A DNA stretch of 64,000 nucleotides from positions 31,747,375 to 31,811,374 of the forward strand of contig CAIIXF020000005.1 in the NCBI GenBank assembly GCA_903813345.2, given 5' to 3'. Below are positions 38,201 through 53,200 of this stretch, piece by piece (position 1 is the first letter of the stretch; every line of letters starts with the position of its first letter). The stretch is from Owenia fusiformis. Lineage: Eukaryota; Annelida; Polychaeta; Sabellida; Oweniidae. The translations under genes and the position numbers were made by a program. Below the pieces are notes generated by a model. It made no database searches. It worked only from the letters and a program-made list of their open reading frames with translations, and was not told the DNA's origin.

Positions 38201-41200
38201 TCGGATCAAAATTTGGTCTGCAGATTCTGATTCCTTAGAAAATTCTACACTTAATAATTAATCACACATTGAATTTAGACCTCTTTTCCGGATGCCATAT
38301 CTCAAAATCGGTAAGAGATATTAAAAATTAAATTGATCATGAGTTCTCCCGCTTTTTTATGAGGAACAAAATGAAAAAAAGGAATAAAAATATTGAAGGA
38401 TGACTGAGAAAATTGAAAAAAGTGACAAAGTACTGGATTTGACCTAGTTCTTGACCTTTGACCTAGATAAGAAAATGACCAAATTTCCGAGGAACTAGAT
38501 ACTGTACATAAATTGACCATATGATTGCCTTTACTGAATGTCTTACGGTTGTTGAGAAAACTGGTTTAGAAAAATAATAAGTAGAATAAGAAAATTACTC
38601 TTTGCATTTCTGTTAATTTCGATTTGAGGTTCAGCGTTTATACATTTCATAGGTCGGTAATGAATACATTGTAATATCATGAACAAATTGATTTATTCTT
38701 ATACAATACATTTACTTTTCATAAGAAAGGACATACTACAGGCTTTAATTTGCTAGCAAAAACACCAAAAACGACCAGTGAATGACTAAGATACATTAAA
38801 ATCTATGTATTTTCAAAGCTTAAAGAAAATGAAGCGTTACCATGGCGATAAGCGTTTTATAGAATTTACAGCATTTATGTACCAATATTAAATTTATTAT
38901 AGTAAACTTTAAAATGCATTATGGCAATATTACCTTTTCAGTGATACCAAATATGTTAGCGACTGAGTTCCTAACATACAAACATAAAATAATTGAAATA
39001 GTTTATATAAACTCATTTGAAGCACTGCATCCAACCATGCATGTATAATGAATTACCGGAGCCACATAATGAACCATGTATTTTAATTCAATTCAGCGTT
39101 TTGGTACATATCTTATACAATCTTGAAGAGAAGAACCCTTGGCATATTTTAGAACCAGATATAGTTGCATAAATGCATTATGTTATCATTACAAAGCTAT
39201 ATAGTGTTAACATGGGTAATATTTAGTCAAAATAATGAGTTATGACGTCACAATATATATGCAAATGAGCTAATTTGCATATTGAGCACATTGGCTGAAT
39301 CTCTGATAGATAAGGTTTACAGTGATGCAAACCAAATTAAAATCGGAAAGAAACTGATAAAGTTATAGCTACTGTTTTCTAGTTTCTATCATGCCATGGG
39401 AATGTACTAAAAAACCCTTGACCCTTTGACCCTACGACCCACAACTTACTGGGCGTCAAGAATCTTTGGAATATATTTTTATAAAAGCCCTTCGATCTTC
39501 AATTTCTCAGTCCATATGAAGTTGCTGGAAATATTACTATGTGTATAGAACTTAAGAATCTGTCCCTAGAGAATTAAAGATATTTGTTGTATTCAAGCTT
39601 TTCTAGATTTATTTATTCCTCTTCACCCAATTTAGGGTATTAGAGTCTCAATCAGTACAAAATTTTAGCAACAGTAATTAAAAATAATGTATTTAACATA
39701 TATACTGTCCCTTATTATTATTTCGAATGTGAACGTTTCTTACCTCCTCCATTGGAGAGTCAGTAAAAATATTTGAGTTTTTCCCATCATATTGTAACAG
39801 TGGGGCATCGTGCTATTTTCACGAGGTCAAATTAAATTTTAGATATAGTTTAAAATAGTACTGTCTTTTGTTTTTATCAATTTTGATTCCATTTGGATTT
39901 GTATAGTTATGAACCTAAAGCCGACTAAATAAGTAGGGCCATAAGAAGTACATTCTTTGTTTTGCGTCCTACAAAATCCAAAGCATGCAAATGTACATGG
40001 AAAATAAACACAAACTCAAGAAAAAGCACAAACTTGCAAGCTAGGTTTGTAATCAGGTTTGCAAACAGGTTTGTATATAACCAGCTTTTGCCAATTAAAG
40101 GGCTCACAGAGTTAAAAACGCAAAATAACACACATTAAGATAGAAGCCAGAGATTTCAAAATGGCCGCTTACTTACCAAAGTGTCATAAGATAGTATGTC
40201 ATACTTATGAGTATTCACATATTAAATATGAAAAAATTGCTCCATAGCCTATTACTCTTCCCAGTTACAGCAACAATCATAATAAAATAGCAAGATGGCC
40301 ACCCTGTTTTTTAAATATTTAAGTTTTAAAGTTAATCAATATCCTATATTTTTTGCATTCAAAATATAGTAACAAAACTGTTTTATATGTTATAACTAAA
40401 ATGCCTTAAAATTTACACAAATGGCAGCCATTCCTAAATGAGGAGCCATTCTTAAAATTGGCTTTCGAGCAGAATTTGTGCTCCAATGGGCCGTATACAT
40501 ATAATTTAAACGATATTGGTCCAAGGGTATTTGAGTTATTGTCTGGACGGATGGATGGATTTATGTACTTAGAATTTTGACGCACATCAAATTGTCTGCT
40601 ATTTCCGATTCTGATTGAACCAAATGCGATGGTACATTCAGACCCTTGGGGTTGCTATTTGGAAGTGACTGTTTTTTCTGATTTGCTTAAAATCTTGCAA
40701 GCAAAGGGATGCAAAACAAAATCTAATTCTTATGGCCTAGTCTAAATTAATGTGTTTGTTCATTTCCCGCCTGTCCGGCATAGAAGATAATCATTCACTT
40801 TCAGTTATTATTCATGTTCTTTCTGGTCAAATATAGAGAAAAGCACATGTCCATTAATTGTGAGAATTATTTCTTAAATCATCAGTGATAATGGTGTATA
40901 AAACTTCTATTTCTAGAGATATCATAATTTGAAAAGTGTGTTTTTCAGCGCGATTCTTATATTCCTTACGCAATTTAACTGCGCTATTCACACCTTTGAT
41001 TGACAGGTTAGCGGTAGATTATTAATTCCTTGAATTAATAATCATCATAATAACATTTTGACAATGTTTTAACATGTACAAACCTTCTTAATTCATAAAT
41101 ATTCATAGTTTCATTTCCTTTTATGACCAGAGATTCTAGAGTTCTCACGATTTGTGAGTCTGATCTAATAACCATCATATGTGTACATGTAATATGTATG

Positions 41201-44200
41201 GGGTTGGTGTAAAAATCCGGTAACAAGAAGACTGGGTACCAACTATGTTTCCATTGAAAGAGTCAGTACATACAAAACATTTAAGATACACATTTAAATA
41301 GATTAAATGATCCTACAGGGAACTCAAGTTGGAACTATATAGGTAATCATGTATAAACTTGAAAACTGGACTGGGATATCAGAGGTCGAAGGTTTTAAGT
41401 ACATTCCCAATCCCATGCCATGTCCAAAATGATAAGGTATTTAATAAAATTTTAGTTTTATTCATCAGGATTTTCATGACTGTTTTAAACATTTTTTGAA
41501 AAATGTGACTTTTGAAAAAAATGTTGTTAGCTTATAGGTTTAGATACCCGTTCTGAGGTCAATGTCTAATGACAATTTGACAAATAGGTGGCCATTTTCA
41601 AAAATGGCAGCCATGGCTATCTGATGGGGTTTGCTACGCCATGGCATTGCTGTTATCTAGTTCTGTTTTTTGGAATCAACTTTTGTGAGGCAATATATTA
41701 AAAATGAGATAGAAGCAATATTAAAAATTACAAGTACAAATACAATTACATTTTGAACTATACAGTCCTTGATTATTGTTTCACTTTTTGTCGTGGCAGG
41801 GGTCTCACTTTCCATAGTTATATCTAATTTTGTAGACGTTGGGCTTGCTATGGTACTAAAGGATGTTTGATCATATTTGGGTTGGGTAACCATAAGTTTA
41901 GTGGGATCAGGAGCTAGTACATAAATGTCATAAGCATGCTCTGCGTCTTTTTTTAAATTGAGCTCATAATTGCCATTTTCAGACTCATCGCAATTTCTGA
42001 TATCACATACAACAGTTGTTGTATTGCTAAAATAGTTTATGACATTGAATTTCTCATTACATGCATATAACATGCATTGTCGCAAATCCACAGCATTAAA
42101 GGTCAAACTTTGTCCACATTCAGCTTTCTGACAAAGTGCCCCAATACTTCTGAGTGTGAATATATCTGAACCACAGTTTGGTGTACCAGGGTAAATTGCA
42201 TTCCACCACTCTGTTTGATCTTCATCCTTATAGTGGCATTTGGTAGTGTAATAGTATTTAAAACCTGTTCCCTCTTCATTGCTGCTGCACTTAAATGCAA
42301 GATAACCCGTTTCTATTTGTTGAAAAGAGTTGTATCCATTGTCATACAATGAGTTCAAAACATGCTCGTTTTTGTCTTTGAAATACATGTGACCTTCTTC
42401 AACACATGCTGTTGGTTGTGGTTCTCCATAAATGGAAATTTGAACTGATTGTTTAAATGTGTGAAATGGTTTAGCAGTATGAGAAAGACTGTAAACATAT
42501 TTAGGTCCACCTTTGTTGTTATCATCAGTTATCATATTGAAATTGTAATCATTAGATGCAGTGATCCATTTGCAGTGCTTTGTTTCACAAATGTATTCAT
42601 TATTGTCACTTAAATAAAAGTTAAAAACATTTGCATTGTCTTTACATGCCTTGTCCATGCATTCTCGGAGACTTTGAACATTGTTGACAGTTTGTTGTTC
42701 TATCATCATAGAGGCACAATTAGATTTGAAATTGTTACTTTCATGCCATGTTCTTCGAACAAAAAATGAATTGTGGCACTTAGGAGTAGATGGATGTGGT
42801 CGAGCAAAGGTTTTCCCTACATCATAAAGCATTGGATTTCTTCCCCAGTTGTAGTCCCAATCTGACCCATCCACTTTTGATTCACATCTATAAATGTCAC
42901 ATCTCTTGTGCAGTTCATCAAAGTAAATAACATTGGCATCCATCACCATACATGAGCGTTTGAAGCACTGGTTTATAGATACAGATGCAGCTTGAGAGTA
43001 GTATCCTAGTAGAAGGTCACAGTTTGGTGCCTTTTTTTCACTTTCAAATGATGGATCATTTGATTTCCTCACCAACAGGAAATCTCCAGTGTAGCATGTT
43101 TCTGTGTCTAGAAAAAAGCAGTAGAATACATTTCTTGTTAAAATACTGTAAATCTTACCTCTCATCAATCATGGATAGTATTATCATGTGATTGTTTTCG
43201 CTGAGAATTAGATGTACAAGGCAGCCAGATGTCATTTTGGCATTATCTATCATACTAACTATTAAAGGCATCATGAAAATAAAGGTGAATATGGTGAGTC
43301 AATATAACTTTGGATGATCTTTCTAATTGGGGCTTAATGGTATATCACACTAGATACCATATATTAAGGTTTTAGTTGTAGCTTGGAGGACAGGACTTAT
43401 TGATATCAAATTCAAATTTTCAGGGATGATATTTGGTATGAAAATCTAAAACTGATTAGTTTTTCGACATTCGGAGTAAAGATTAATTCAGCCATTTTGA
43501 ATTTTCTGTCCTAAAATCTTGTCTGTAAAGTCTTGTCTATGCATTTTCAGGTTCACCGATTGAGGGATGAATTTCAAAATTTAGGAATGATTTATAATAT
43601 GAAAATCTAGATCTGATCAGCATTCTGCGTGAATTTTAAGATATTTTTGATTTTCCGTCCTAAAATCATTTCTTTAAAGGCTTGTTTACTAATTTTCAGG
43701 ATAACCATTTGATGCTCAATTTCAAATTTTCAGGGATGATACTTAGAAAGAGAATGTAAAACTCTTCAGTTTTTCGGCAAATTGGGTAAATGTTAAGGCA
43801 GGTTTTACGGATTTTCCTTCATAAAATCTTATCTATTAAGTCTTATCTATGCGTTTTCAGGTTGACCTTTTGAGGGATCAATTTCAAATGATGATTCTTA
43901 GTATGAAAATCTAAAAGTGGTTACTTTTTCGGCATCCTGGGTAAATTTATAGGCCATTCTGGATTTTCCGTCCTAAAATCGGGTCCGTTAAGTCTTGGTT
44001 ATTCATTTTCAGGATAACCATTTGACGGATCCATTTCAAATTATCAGGAATGATTTATTATATGAAAATTAGTGGTTAGCTTTTTAGCACTATGTTGAGG
44101 CAGCCATTTTGGATTTTCCCTCCTAAAGTAAGTCTTGTCTACGCATTTTCAGTTTAACTGTATGAGGGCTGAATTTGAAATTTTAATAGATAATTCTTAG

Positions 44201-47200
44201 TATGAAAATCTTGAAGTTATTAGTTATTCCACATTCTGGGTAAATTTTAAGGTAGCCATTTTGGATTTTCCATCCTAAAATCTTCTCTGTAAAGTCTTGT
44301 CTTCATCTTTTCCTGGCGAACCAGTTGACAGATCGATTTGAAATTTTCAGAAATGATTCTTTGTACATGTATCAAAATCTCAAACTACTAAGTTTTTCCA
44401 GGTAAATTTTGAGGTGGCCACATTGGATTTTTGTCTTAAGATCTTGTCTTCACAATTGATTTGCAGTATATAGGATCACCCAATGGTGGGGACATGTTGT
44501 ACACATTTGTGTTCTATTCTTGTTTCTTATTTACTTGTACTTATTTACCATGCTTATTACATACAAGCATAGCATTTGTGTAGAAGTAAATAGGAAAGTA
44601 ATTAAGCGGGCTACAATATCCACCAATATTGCCCACTTACACCAATATCACCTGCTTTCTAGATTCTAGTGATATTAATGACATCAATTTCATGCAAAGG
44701 TCTGGAAACAATTAAATCATTCACAATGCATGTCCTTCAATATTTGAAATAGATAAAAAATACATTTTTGAGCAGCCAGATTAGATAGACATGAATATGT
44801 TGTGGCTGATGCACTCAATTAGTTTTTGACATCAAGGAAATATAAATTCAATTTTACAGTCAACAAAATAAGACATTTAATACTAATGTGTCTGACTATG
44901 ACAGTTTTATAATGGGATAACTTAACACAAATCACACCTCCTAATAATCTATCAAATCGTCTGTGCTAACTGATAGTGCCTATTAGGTGAATATAACTAT
45001 AACTATATTTAAATGTTTTAACAATTAAATTGAAAAATTGCTTTATAAAAATTATTACTTTTGGAGATATTAACATACTTACATGTATCTTTTGCTGCTA
45101 CAGCTGCTAGCATGAAAAGAATCAGCGTTAAAGTTGTGGGAGCCATTTTGGTGTTGTTTGAGATAGAAGCACTATTCAAGAAAAATTCAAGAATATAAGA
45201 TTACTTATTAACTTTTTTACTTTCTTTTTAAAAATGATTGATCTATGATAGGAGGACTTACAATAAACAAAATACTTGAACGATTATATCATATTCTTAT
45301 AGCTCTTAACTGACAAGTTAGGTTAACCTCAAGTTCTGAAAATTTATTGTGATAAACTGATGACATCATTCTAGACCAATAAAATGAAAACATAAAATGT
45401 TGAAATCTATAATATTTTGAATAAGCATGTTTACATGTCCCATCTTCTTTAACATTATTTCATTTTCAGGATCCCACAATATTGTTGATTTGATCAATAT
45501 CTCAATAAACAAAACACTTTGATTTGATATAATTGATTCTATGGGTATTTATAGTTTTGTAAAATTAAACCTCAAAAATTAAATGAAAATATGCATTTGA
45601 TTACTTATTATCGATATATATTAACCGCATCTGAGGTGATTTCTAGCAGATATCAAGCATTTGAGCAAGCCTTCTTCATACATTTATATTACCGTTTATT
45701 ATTGAACTGGCATAATAGGTTAAATGACTTTCACTAAGAGTCACAAACTGGTTCAAAACAAATTGTAACCCATATTTTGAACTGTTGGTATACTTCAGTG
45801 ATGAACCTTGCTCCAGGTGCGGTGTCCTCTTTATGTTTCTAGTAATTAGAAAGCTATATAAAAAACAATGCTATAAATTAATATGATTAATGGTCAAAAA
45901 GACATTAAATTAAGATCCGGATTGTTACTTGTTTAGAGGGTTTCCAAAACCTTCTTGTAATACACACTTTGTTATACTTTTTGTATCAAGATTTTTATCT
46001 TGAATTTGATGTTTCATCTAGCTTTTTGCCTGGGTTAGAAATTATATATTCTCATAGATAAAGGTAGTTAAAAAGAAACATTTTTTTTTATTATTAAATT
46101 TATTTCAATAGAATACAAAAAATGTAAATACAGACATGTAAATTCTTAAATCGCCACGTTGGAATTGATATTTTGGCCATCCGTGAAAATATCTGATCTT
46201 CTGATAACTCAAGATTACTCCAACACTTACTCTCACACTTATGTTTTTACTCCACATAATGTCACAATTAAAAAATTGTTAGTTTCAACTTCTTCTGAGC
46301 TGATTTAGGGGACATTTTTATCGGCACCTGTATGACCTTTTACCCATGTGAACATAATAGCAAAACGAAACCTACAATCTGTCACCGAAACTCCCAATCT
46401 GTCTCACCTCACTTCTCTGGGATAACAAAATTGTCAAATTGTGATTTGCTTAGCACTTGAATTTCTCAAAAACAATATTGTCAACTGACAAAATATTTTT
46501 GGATAGGATCCAATCTTCTAAAACTACTAGACTGATGCACCATTTCAGAAGGTACCCTCGAGTTTAGCTAAAAGGAGCCTGTTTTATCATCAAGTATATT
46601 TATTGTTTTAAAATGAAACATTCATTTGGTTATTTCTGTTCAAATATTTATTTGGGTTCCAAGAATATAAATCAACATGTAATTTATCATACCAGTATAA
46701 TATTATTAAATTATTAATAAGCCTCTCATCCTATATGTAATGAAATAGTGGCTTTAGATTTGAGAGTATATCAATATTTGCATAATCCTATTTGGGATGT
46801 TTCAAACTTTCATTTGATGCCACTATCTTCAAAAATATACCAAAAATAATGAGGTAGCATCTCAATTAAAACCTGTATATACCTGAAAAAGTGACATTAT
46901 CAGTTATCGGGGTACCAACTCCCAAGAGTTTGTTTAAGCATGTCAATGGATCTTGAATGGAAGGGAGGGTGCATAAGACATTGGTTCTTTTTATGTTGGA
47001 TTATGGTTTGGGATAGTTGGGGTTTGTTTTCCTTATGACTGGTATATACTTATGTTTTCTTTTCTTTTGGGATGACATCTATAGTATAGAAAAAGTAGCA
47101 TGTAAGACTGTAAAGCACATGCTCCAAGTAGATGGTGTGCTGTATATTAATAATATAAATAAGTGACATCTTTTAAATCTTATATAGAACAATATGCATG

Positions 47201-50200
47201 TGTCTTAAAATGAAATGAAAAATGAAATTAGAGACAGGCCAGCATCCCTTATTTCCCAATATCCTTTGCATTTAACGAGGATTATATGTTAGTAACTTAT
47301 TATCAAGTTTTTTTTAATGTCACTCCAAAATGGAAGTTTCACTTGATCATTTCCTTTCAAATATTTATCTTGCTTTGTTAAATATAAAATTGATTAAACT
47401 GTGATTTCAATGTATTTTGCATACTCCTATTGGTATGATTCTGAAGCAATGTAAATTAGCACATCAATTATGGTTTAGAAGATCTTGGATCAAGCATTGC
47501 AATATTAGGTCAGCAGCTGAGCAAATTTTAAAAAATAAGTTTGTCCCCTAAGTTTCTCACTGGATTCATGTAGAGCAAGGTCTTGAGCTTATTTTGAGCT
47601 TGGGTTCTCTGTCCTAGCCCCGGCAACGACTGTGAAAACTGGCCCTATAGGTGGCGCCCCCTATAATTCACCCCCAAACTTAAAACTAATTATTATTTTC
47701 ATAATTGAAACATAAAGACATCTCAAACAGCTTAAATTGATCAATGGTACATTAAATTATGCATTAAAAAAATTTTCAATGTGTGAAAATCATATTTTAT
47801 GGAGAGATAGTTGATTAACCCCTTAAAACGCCCCTATTTTAAAGGGGGTACTTAAGTTAACTTCCGTAACTTTTGTGTTATTCAGGATTCTGGCTTAAAA
47901 ATATTCCTAAACATGTATAATTATGCTGTTGAGAGATTGCAGTAACCCTATGTTCATAGCTTTATAACTTTTTGAGAAAAAAAATAAAACGTATTTCCAT
48001 ATAATTTGGTTTCGTATTATTTTCAGATAAACCATCATCTATACTTTTTAATTTACTTTCCACACCTTATACCCATGCATAGTATTGATAGTTTTCTTTC
48101 ATTTTAGACCAATATAGATGGCTGGAGTTCATAATAATAATTAATAAAATAAAATTTAAGCAGAAATAATTGATTTACCCCTTAAAATGCCCCCTATTTT
48201 AAAGAGTGTGTGTGGGAGACTAAGGAAATATTTTTGAAATTCACATGCATTGAAAGCTTATGATGTTTGGCAATGAATGTTTTAATATGCTGGTATTCAT
48301 AATGGTGAGTTTAATATTAATAGCAAATGTAAACCATCCAACATTTCTGAATAAAAGCAAAATTATAGTCGATTTTACATCATGAGACAACCCCAAACCT
48401 GAAATATCTCCTAGCGACCATTAAGTCCATGTTTTCACCAAGATCCACAATCCAATAACTGAGTTTTACATACTCTAGCATGTATTCCAAGAGGATGAAC
48501 CAATGTATGGGCTTATATAATTAAAGATTCAATCTCTCCTTGCAGGTTACTTACTAACATGTAATTAAAACAATTACTACTTAACATATATTATTTTTGG
48601 ACTGTGCTGTTACAATGACTGAATTGTGCTGGCACAATCACGTCAACACAATCAAGAGGTACATTTATTTCTCTTTGTTTGCTTTATCAAGTGATCTGAA
48701 AGATGAGAAGTAATAATGTACATACAGGGTATTTCATATCTTTGCACCCCCCCCCCATAAACTCATACATCTAGCATTGCTACCCTATCATTTTATGTAT
48801 CATATCGAAAGTTACATAGGATTGCAAAGTTTCAGAATCAAGGTGTATCGCTGAAAAAAGATACATTGTATCAAAGATTGCGGGTACGGGGTCATTTAGA
48901 GGGCATTTCCTGGTGATTTTTGGACTCAGGCCGGTGATCTGTGCACTTTTTCTCGTATCCATTTTTAATGAGAGAGGTCGCACCAGGGTCCCTGGCCTCT
49001 CCATAAGCCACTGCAAGAATCTTATCTATACATCTTTGTGCATAAGTGTCACACTCATGTGCACTGAACTCTGCCATGATGACAACTGTTTGAAATTTGC
49101 AATACAGAAACTCAATTTTCCCTTAAAAGTGCCTTCAAACTCACCAGAAATTCCCCTCGAAATGACCCATACCCACATACTTTGATATGGCATTTTTTCA
49201 GGGATACCGCTGGATTCTGAAACTTCGCAATCCTATGTTACTAATAGGATGCTAAGGAGCAAAATATATATAACATGATGGTGTGGCAATATGTATGACT
49301 TTATGGGGGATGTATACATATGAAACACCCTGTATGCATATATTAGTTAAAGTGTACAGATATAAATATTTCTCCATACAAAGAAAGATATTTACTGGTT
49401 GTGTTGAAGTGATTGTGCCAACAAAACCCAGTATATTGTGTCAGCACAATACAAAAATGATAAATAGATAGCTCCAATTAGCTCTTCTATAGCCTTTGGT
49501 GATTCCCTAGAATGCCATGGAGGTGCTTTAATAGCCCCCTTTTATTCCTTAATAGCTTTACTGATAGCCAGTATGCCCTGGTTGTGCTTTAATAACCCCC
49601 ATTGATTCCTTAGTAGCCCTTGGGGACTGCTTAGAATGCTTGGTGTCTGATTGTGCTTTAATAACCCCTATTGATTCCTTAGTAGCCCTTTGGGACTACT
49701 TAGAATGCTTGGTGTTGTTTTAGTAATCCTGTTTGGTTCTTTAATAGCTTTAGTAATGGCCTTAGTGATAAGATCGCATGCCCTGGTTGTGCTTTCATAA
49801 CCCTTATTGGTTCATCAATAGTCTAGGCAATAACCTAGTATATCCTGGTTGTGCTTTAAACATATGGTTCCTAATAGACCTTTGTGATTCCTCTGTATGC
49901 TTGGTTGTGCTTTGATTTCCCCCATTGGTTCATTAAATAGCCTTAGCAATTACCTACATGTAGTATGCCCTGGTTGTGGTTTAATACACCAAATTGGTTC
50001 CTTGATAGTCTGGTTGTGCTTTAAACATATGTTTCCTAAAAGACCTTTGTGATGCTTGGTTGTGCTTAACTCCTATCAGGTTCATGAAATAACTTTAGCA
50101 AAAACCGAGTATGGCTGGTTGTGGTTTAATATCCCAAATTGGTTCCTTTAAAGTGATAACCTAGTATGCCCTGATTGGCTCTGATTGAACTTTGATACCC

Positions 50201-53200
50201 ACAATTGGTTCCTTAATAACACTAAGTGATTCCTCAGTTTGCTTAGTGATGCTTTAATAATCCCTATTGGTTTCTAAATCTGCCCTAGTACTCCCTAATA
50301 CGCCTTGCTGGTGCTTTGATAGCCACAATTGGTACTTTAATATCCATTAGTGATTCCCATAGATGCCCTTGTTGTGCTTTTGTCACCCACATTGGTTCCA
50401 TGTAGCCTCTAGCGATTCCCTAGTATACCCAGGAAGTGGTTAAATTCATAGCTCTTGGAGACCCCTAGTATGCCTTGTGGTGCTGCAGTATTCCTTCATG
50501 GTTTCCTAGATACCCCGATTGGTTCCATGGGCTTTCTCTTGAAAGCTCATGATGGTTCCAAGTAGGTCATCATGGTGTTCTGTTAGCCCCTAAAGAGCAC
50601 TACAAGGCATATTAGGAAGCAATAATGGGTATTTAGAAACTAATTAAAGCTCTCTGGGTATACTAAGGAATTGATAAGGGATATAATGAAACAAATATGG
50701 GGTATTATGGCACAACCAGTGCATATTATGATAGCACTAAGGCTATAAAATAACCAAAGAACCAAAAGAGGATATTAAAGCACCTCTTTCAGTCTTTAGC
50801 TTACTAGGGGTTCAGTTAAGACTATTGAAAAACCAATTAGGGATATGGTATGTGTACTATTTTTGTATTGTCCTGACCTAATTGACTGGGTTGTGCTGGC
50901 ACAATTCCTGCAACACAACCAATAAATACCTTTCTTTGTTTATGGAGAAATATTAATGCATGTACACTTTAACAAATATATATATTATTTCTCGTCTTTC
51001 TGACAAATAGATACAAAGATACAACATACGAAGAAAAATACTTCCTGCTGGTTGTGTTTTGATGATTCTTCGAAAAAACATACATACAGTATCACAGTGA
51101 CATCAGATTAATAAGTTCATGCATTACTTACAACACTTTCTAAAAGCTTGATTAGATGGTAATTACAGCTACCACTTCCCTTGCACTTACAAAACATGCA
51201 ACAATTAATTTTGTTCAGTTCACATAATCTGTTTTGTACCACACTTACTATAAAAAATTAGATGGAAGTAGAAATAATCTTGATTTGCGCCTTTAAAAAT
51301 TAAAAATTCAGTCAAAGTGATATCATATTTAAAATCTACATGTAAAATAACATATGTGGAAGGAATGTGTTTTTGCAACTTTGAAAATTTAATTTTCTTT
51401 GAAAATGCAATTTCTAGGTCAAAGAGATTCCCCATAGACCCCATGTTAATAAAATCACAAGAAGTGAAATATCTTTGCTTGTACTGGACAGATATTTTCT
51501 TTTACTGGGCATATTTTTTAATTTGTACTGTGTATAACTATCAGATACATAAGGTGATATGAAAATTGAAACACTAAAGCTGATGAATATTCAAGTTTAG
51601 GGGAACTTTCTAATACCCTGCCATGTTATCGGCCCCGAATTAGCCTCCTGGCGGTGAAACTGGTAACTGCCTATTCGCATCTGGTTTATTACATTGTAAA
51701 ATCAAATCATCAGGTGATATACAGAATATCCTTTGTATCAAGATCATTTTCAAGAACAAAGCCATATTCCAATGGGTCAAGCTGAGTATTTGATAAAGTC
51801 AGATACCATTGTCACAAATGGTGGACATAACTGTCGCTTCAACTCTTTAATCACTTGGTCCTCGTTTCTCATGGGATTTTATCATCACTAATTCTGTGCA
51901 TGTATTAAGCTCATGTGATGATGTATTATCACCCTATGCAGACAGAGCCTGTGGGAAATATTGGGTGCGGAGCAAATGAGCGGAGGGTGCGGAGCTAACG
52001 GTCATTTTTGAATTTAAATTTGGAATATGTCTGAAACTAAGCCGTTTTGGGACTTCAAATATACCAAGATATGTGTATTTGACAGCTCCATAAACGTACC
52101 TCCGCACCCAATATTTAGAGGGGGCTCATATCTGAAGAACATTTCCGAATTTTTATAAAATCACACAGATACTGCCTGGCTTCCAAGATGCAAAAATAAT
52201 TTGCATGGGTAGTGTATCTTGAACACCATTTTTTATGAATGCTGGGGACGCAGTATTAAAAGGATAGTCTTAAAATATATAGGTCTGGGAAATGTTTAAG
52301 GCATACTGCGTCGCTATAAAATGAATTGCACTACTATTTTCACAATTTTATTGATATTTGGTGTCAAATACACATATCTTGGTATATTTGAAGTCCCAAA
52401 ACGGCTTAGTTTCAGAAATATCCCAATTTTAAATTCAAAAATGACCGTTAGCTCCGCACCCTCCGCTCATTTGCGCCGCACCCAATATTTCCCACAGGCT
52501 CTGCCTGCATAGGGTGATTATATGAAATCCAAATTTCTATCAAATGGGGTCGTGAATCGCCACAATATAGCGTCTTCGATATCGTCAATGACAACAGAAT
52601 CTGAATTTGAGATAATTTACAAAGACAACAGCATATGGTAAATTATTTATTTATTTAGAAGCAAAGGTTAACTATTAAGTCTCCCACACACACAAGTCTT
52701 CAAATTCAAATATTTTCAAGCCTAAATATTGAATGAAACATAAGTTACAGTGAGTTATAGAAGCTATAGTGTATGTATCCCTTAAAAGGGGTATTTTAAG
52801 AGGTAAATCATTAATTTCTGCTTAAATTTTTTATTATTATTTATTTTAAGTGAACTACAGTCATCTATATTGGTCTAAAATGAAAGAAAAGTACTAATAC
52901 TATGCATGGGTATAAGGTGTGGAAAGTAAATTAAAAAGTATAGATGATGGTTTATATGAAAATAATACAAATCCAAATTATATGGAAATACGTTTTATTT
53001 TTTTTCTCAAAAAGTTATAAAGCTATGAACATAGGGTTACTGCAGTGTCTCAACACCATAATTGTACATATTCAGGAATATTTTTAAGCCCAAATCCTGA
53101 ACAACACAAAAGTTATGGAAGTTAACTTAAGTATCCCCTTTAAAATAGGGGGCGTTTTAAGGGGTTAATCAACTATTTCTCCATAAATTATGATTTTCAC

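Larger units (their letters stand above)
35580..38335. repeat. Dispersed three-copy repeat around AGATTCAGATTCCTGAGAAA
   Basis: Copies at about 35580-36180 (split by the hAT-like element), 36300-36480 and 38150-38335. Each has TGAGAAAATTCTAC, then TTTTGACCTACTTTCC and GCCATATCTCAAAA. Confidence 0.55.

Noticed and set aside
48780-49185. Overlapping 60-90-codon frames on both strands
   Set aside because: They fall inside a TA-flanked foldback MITE.
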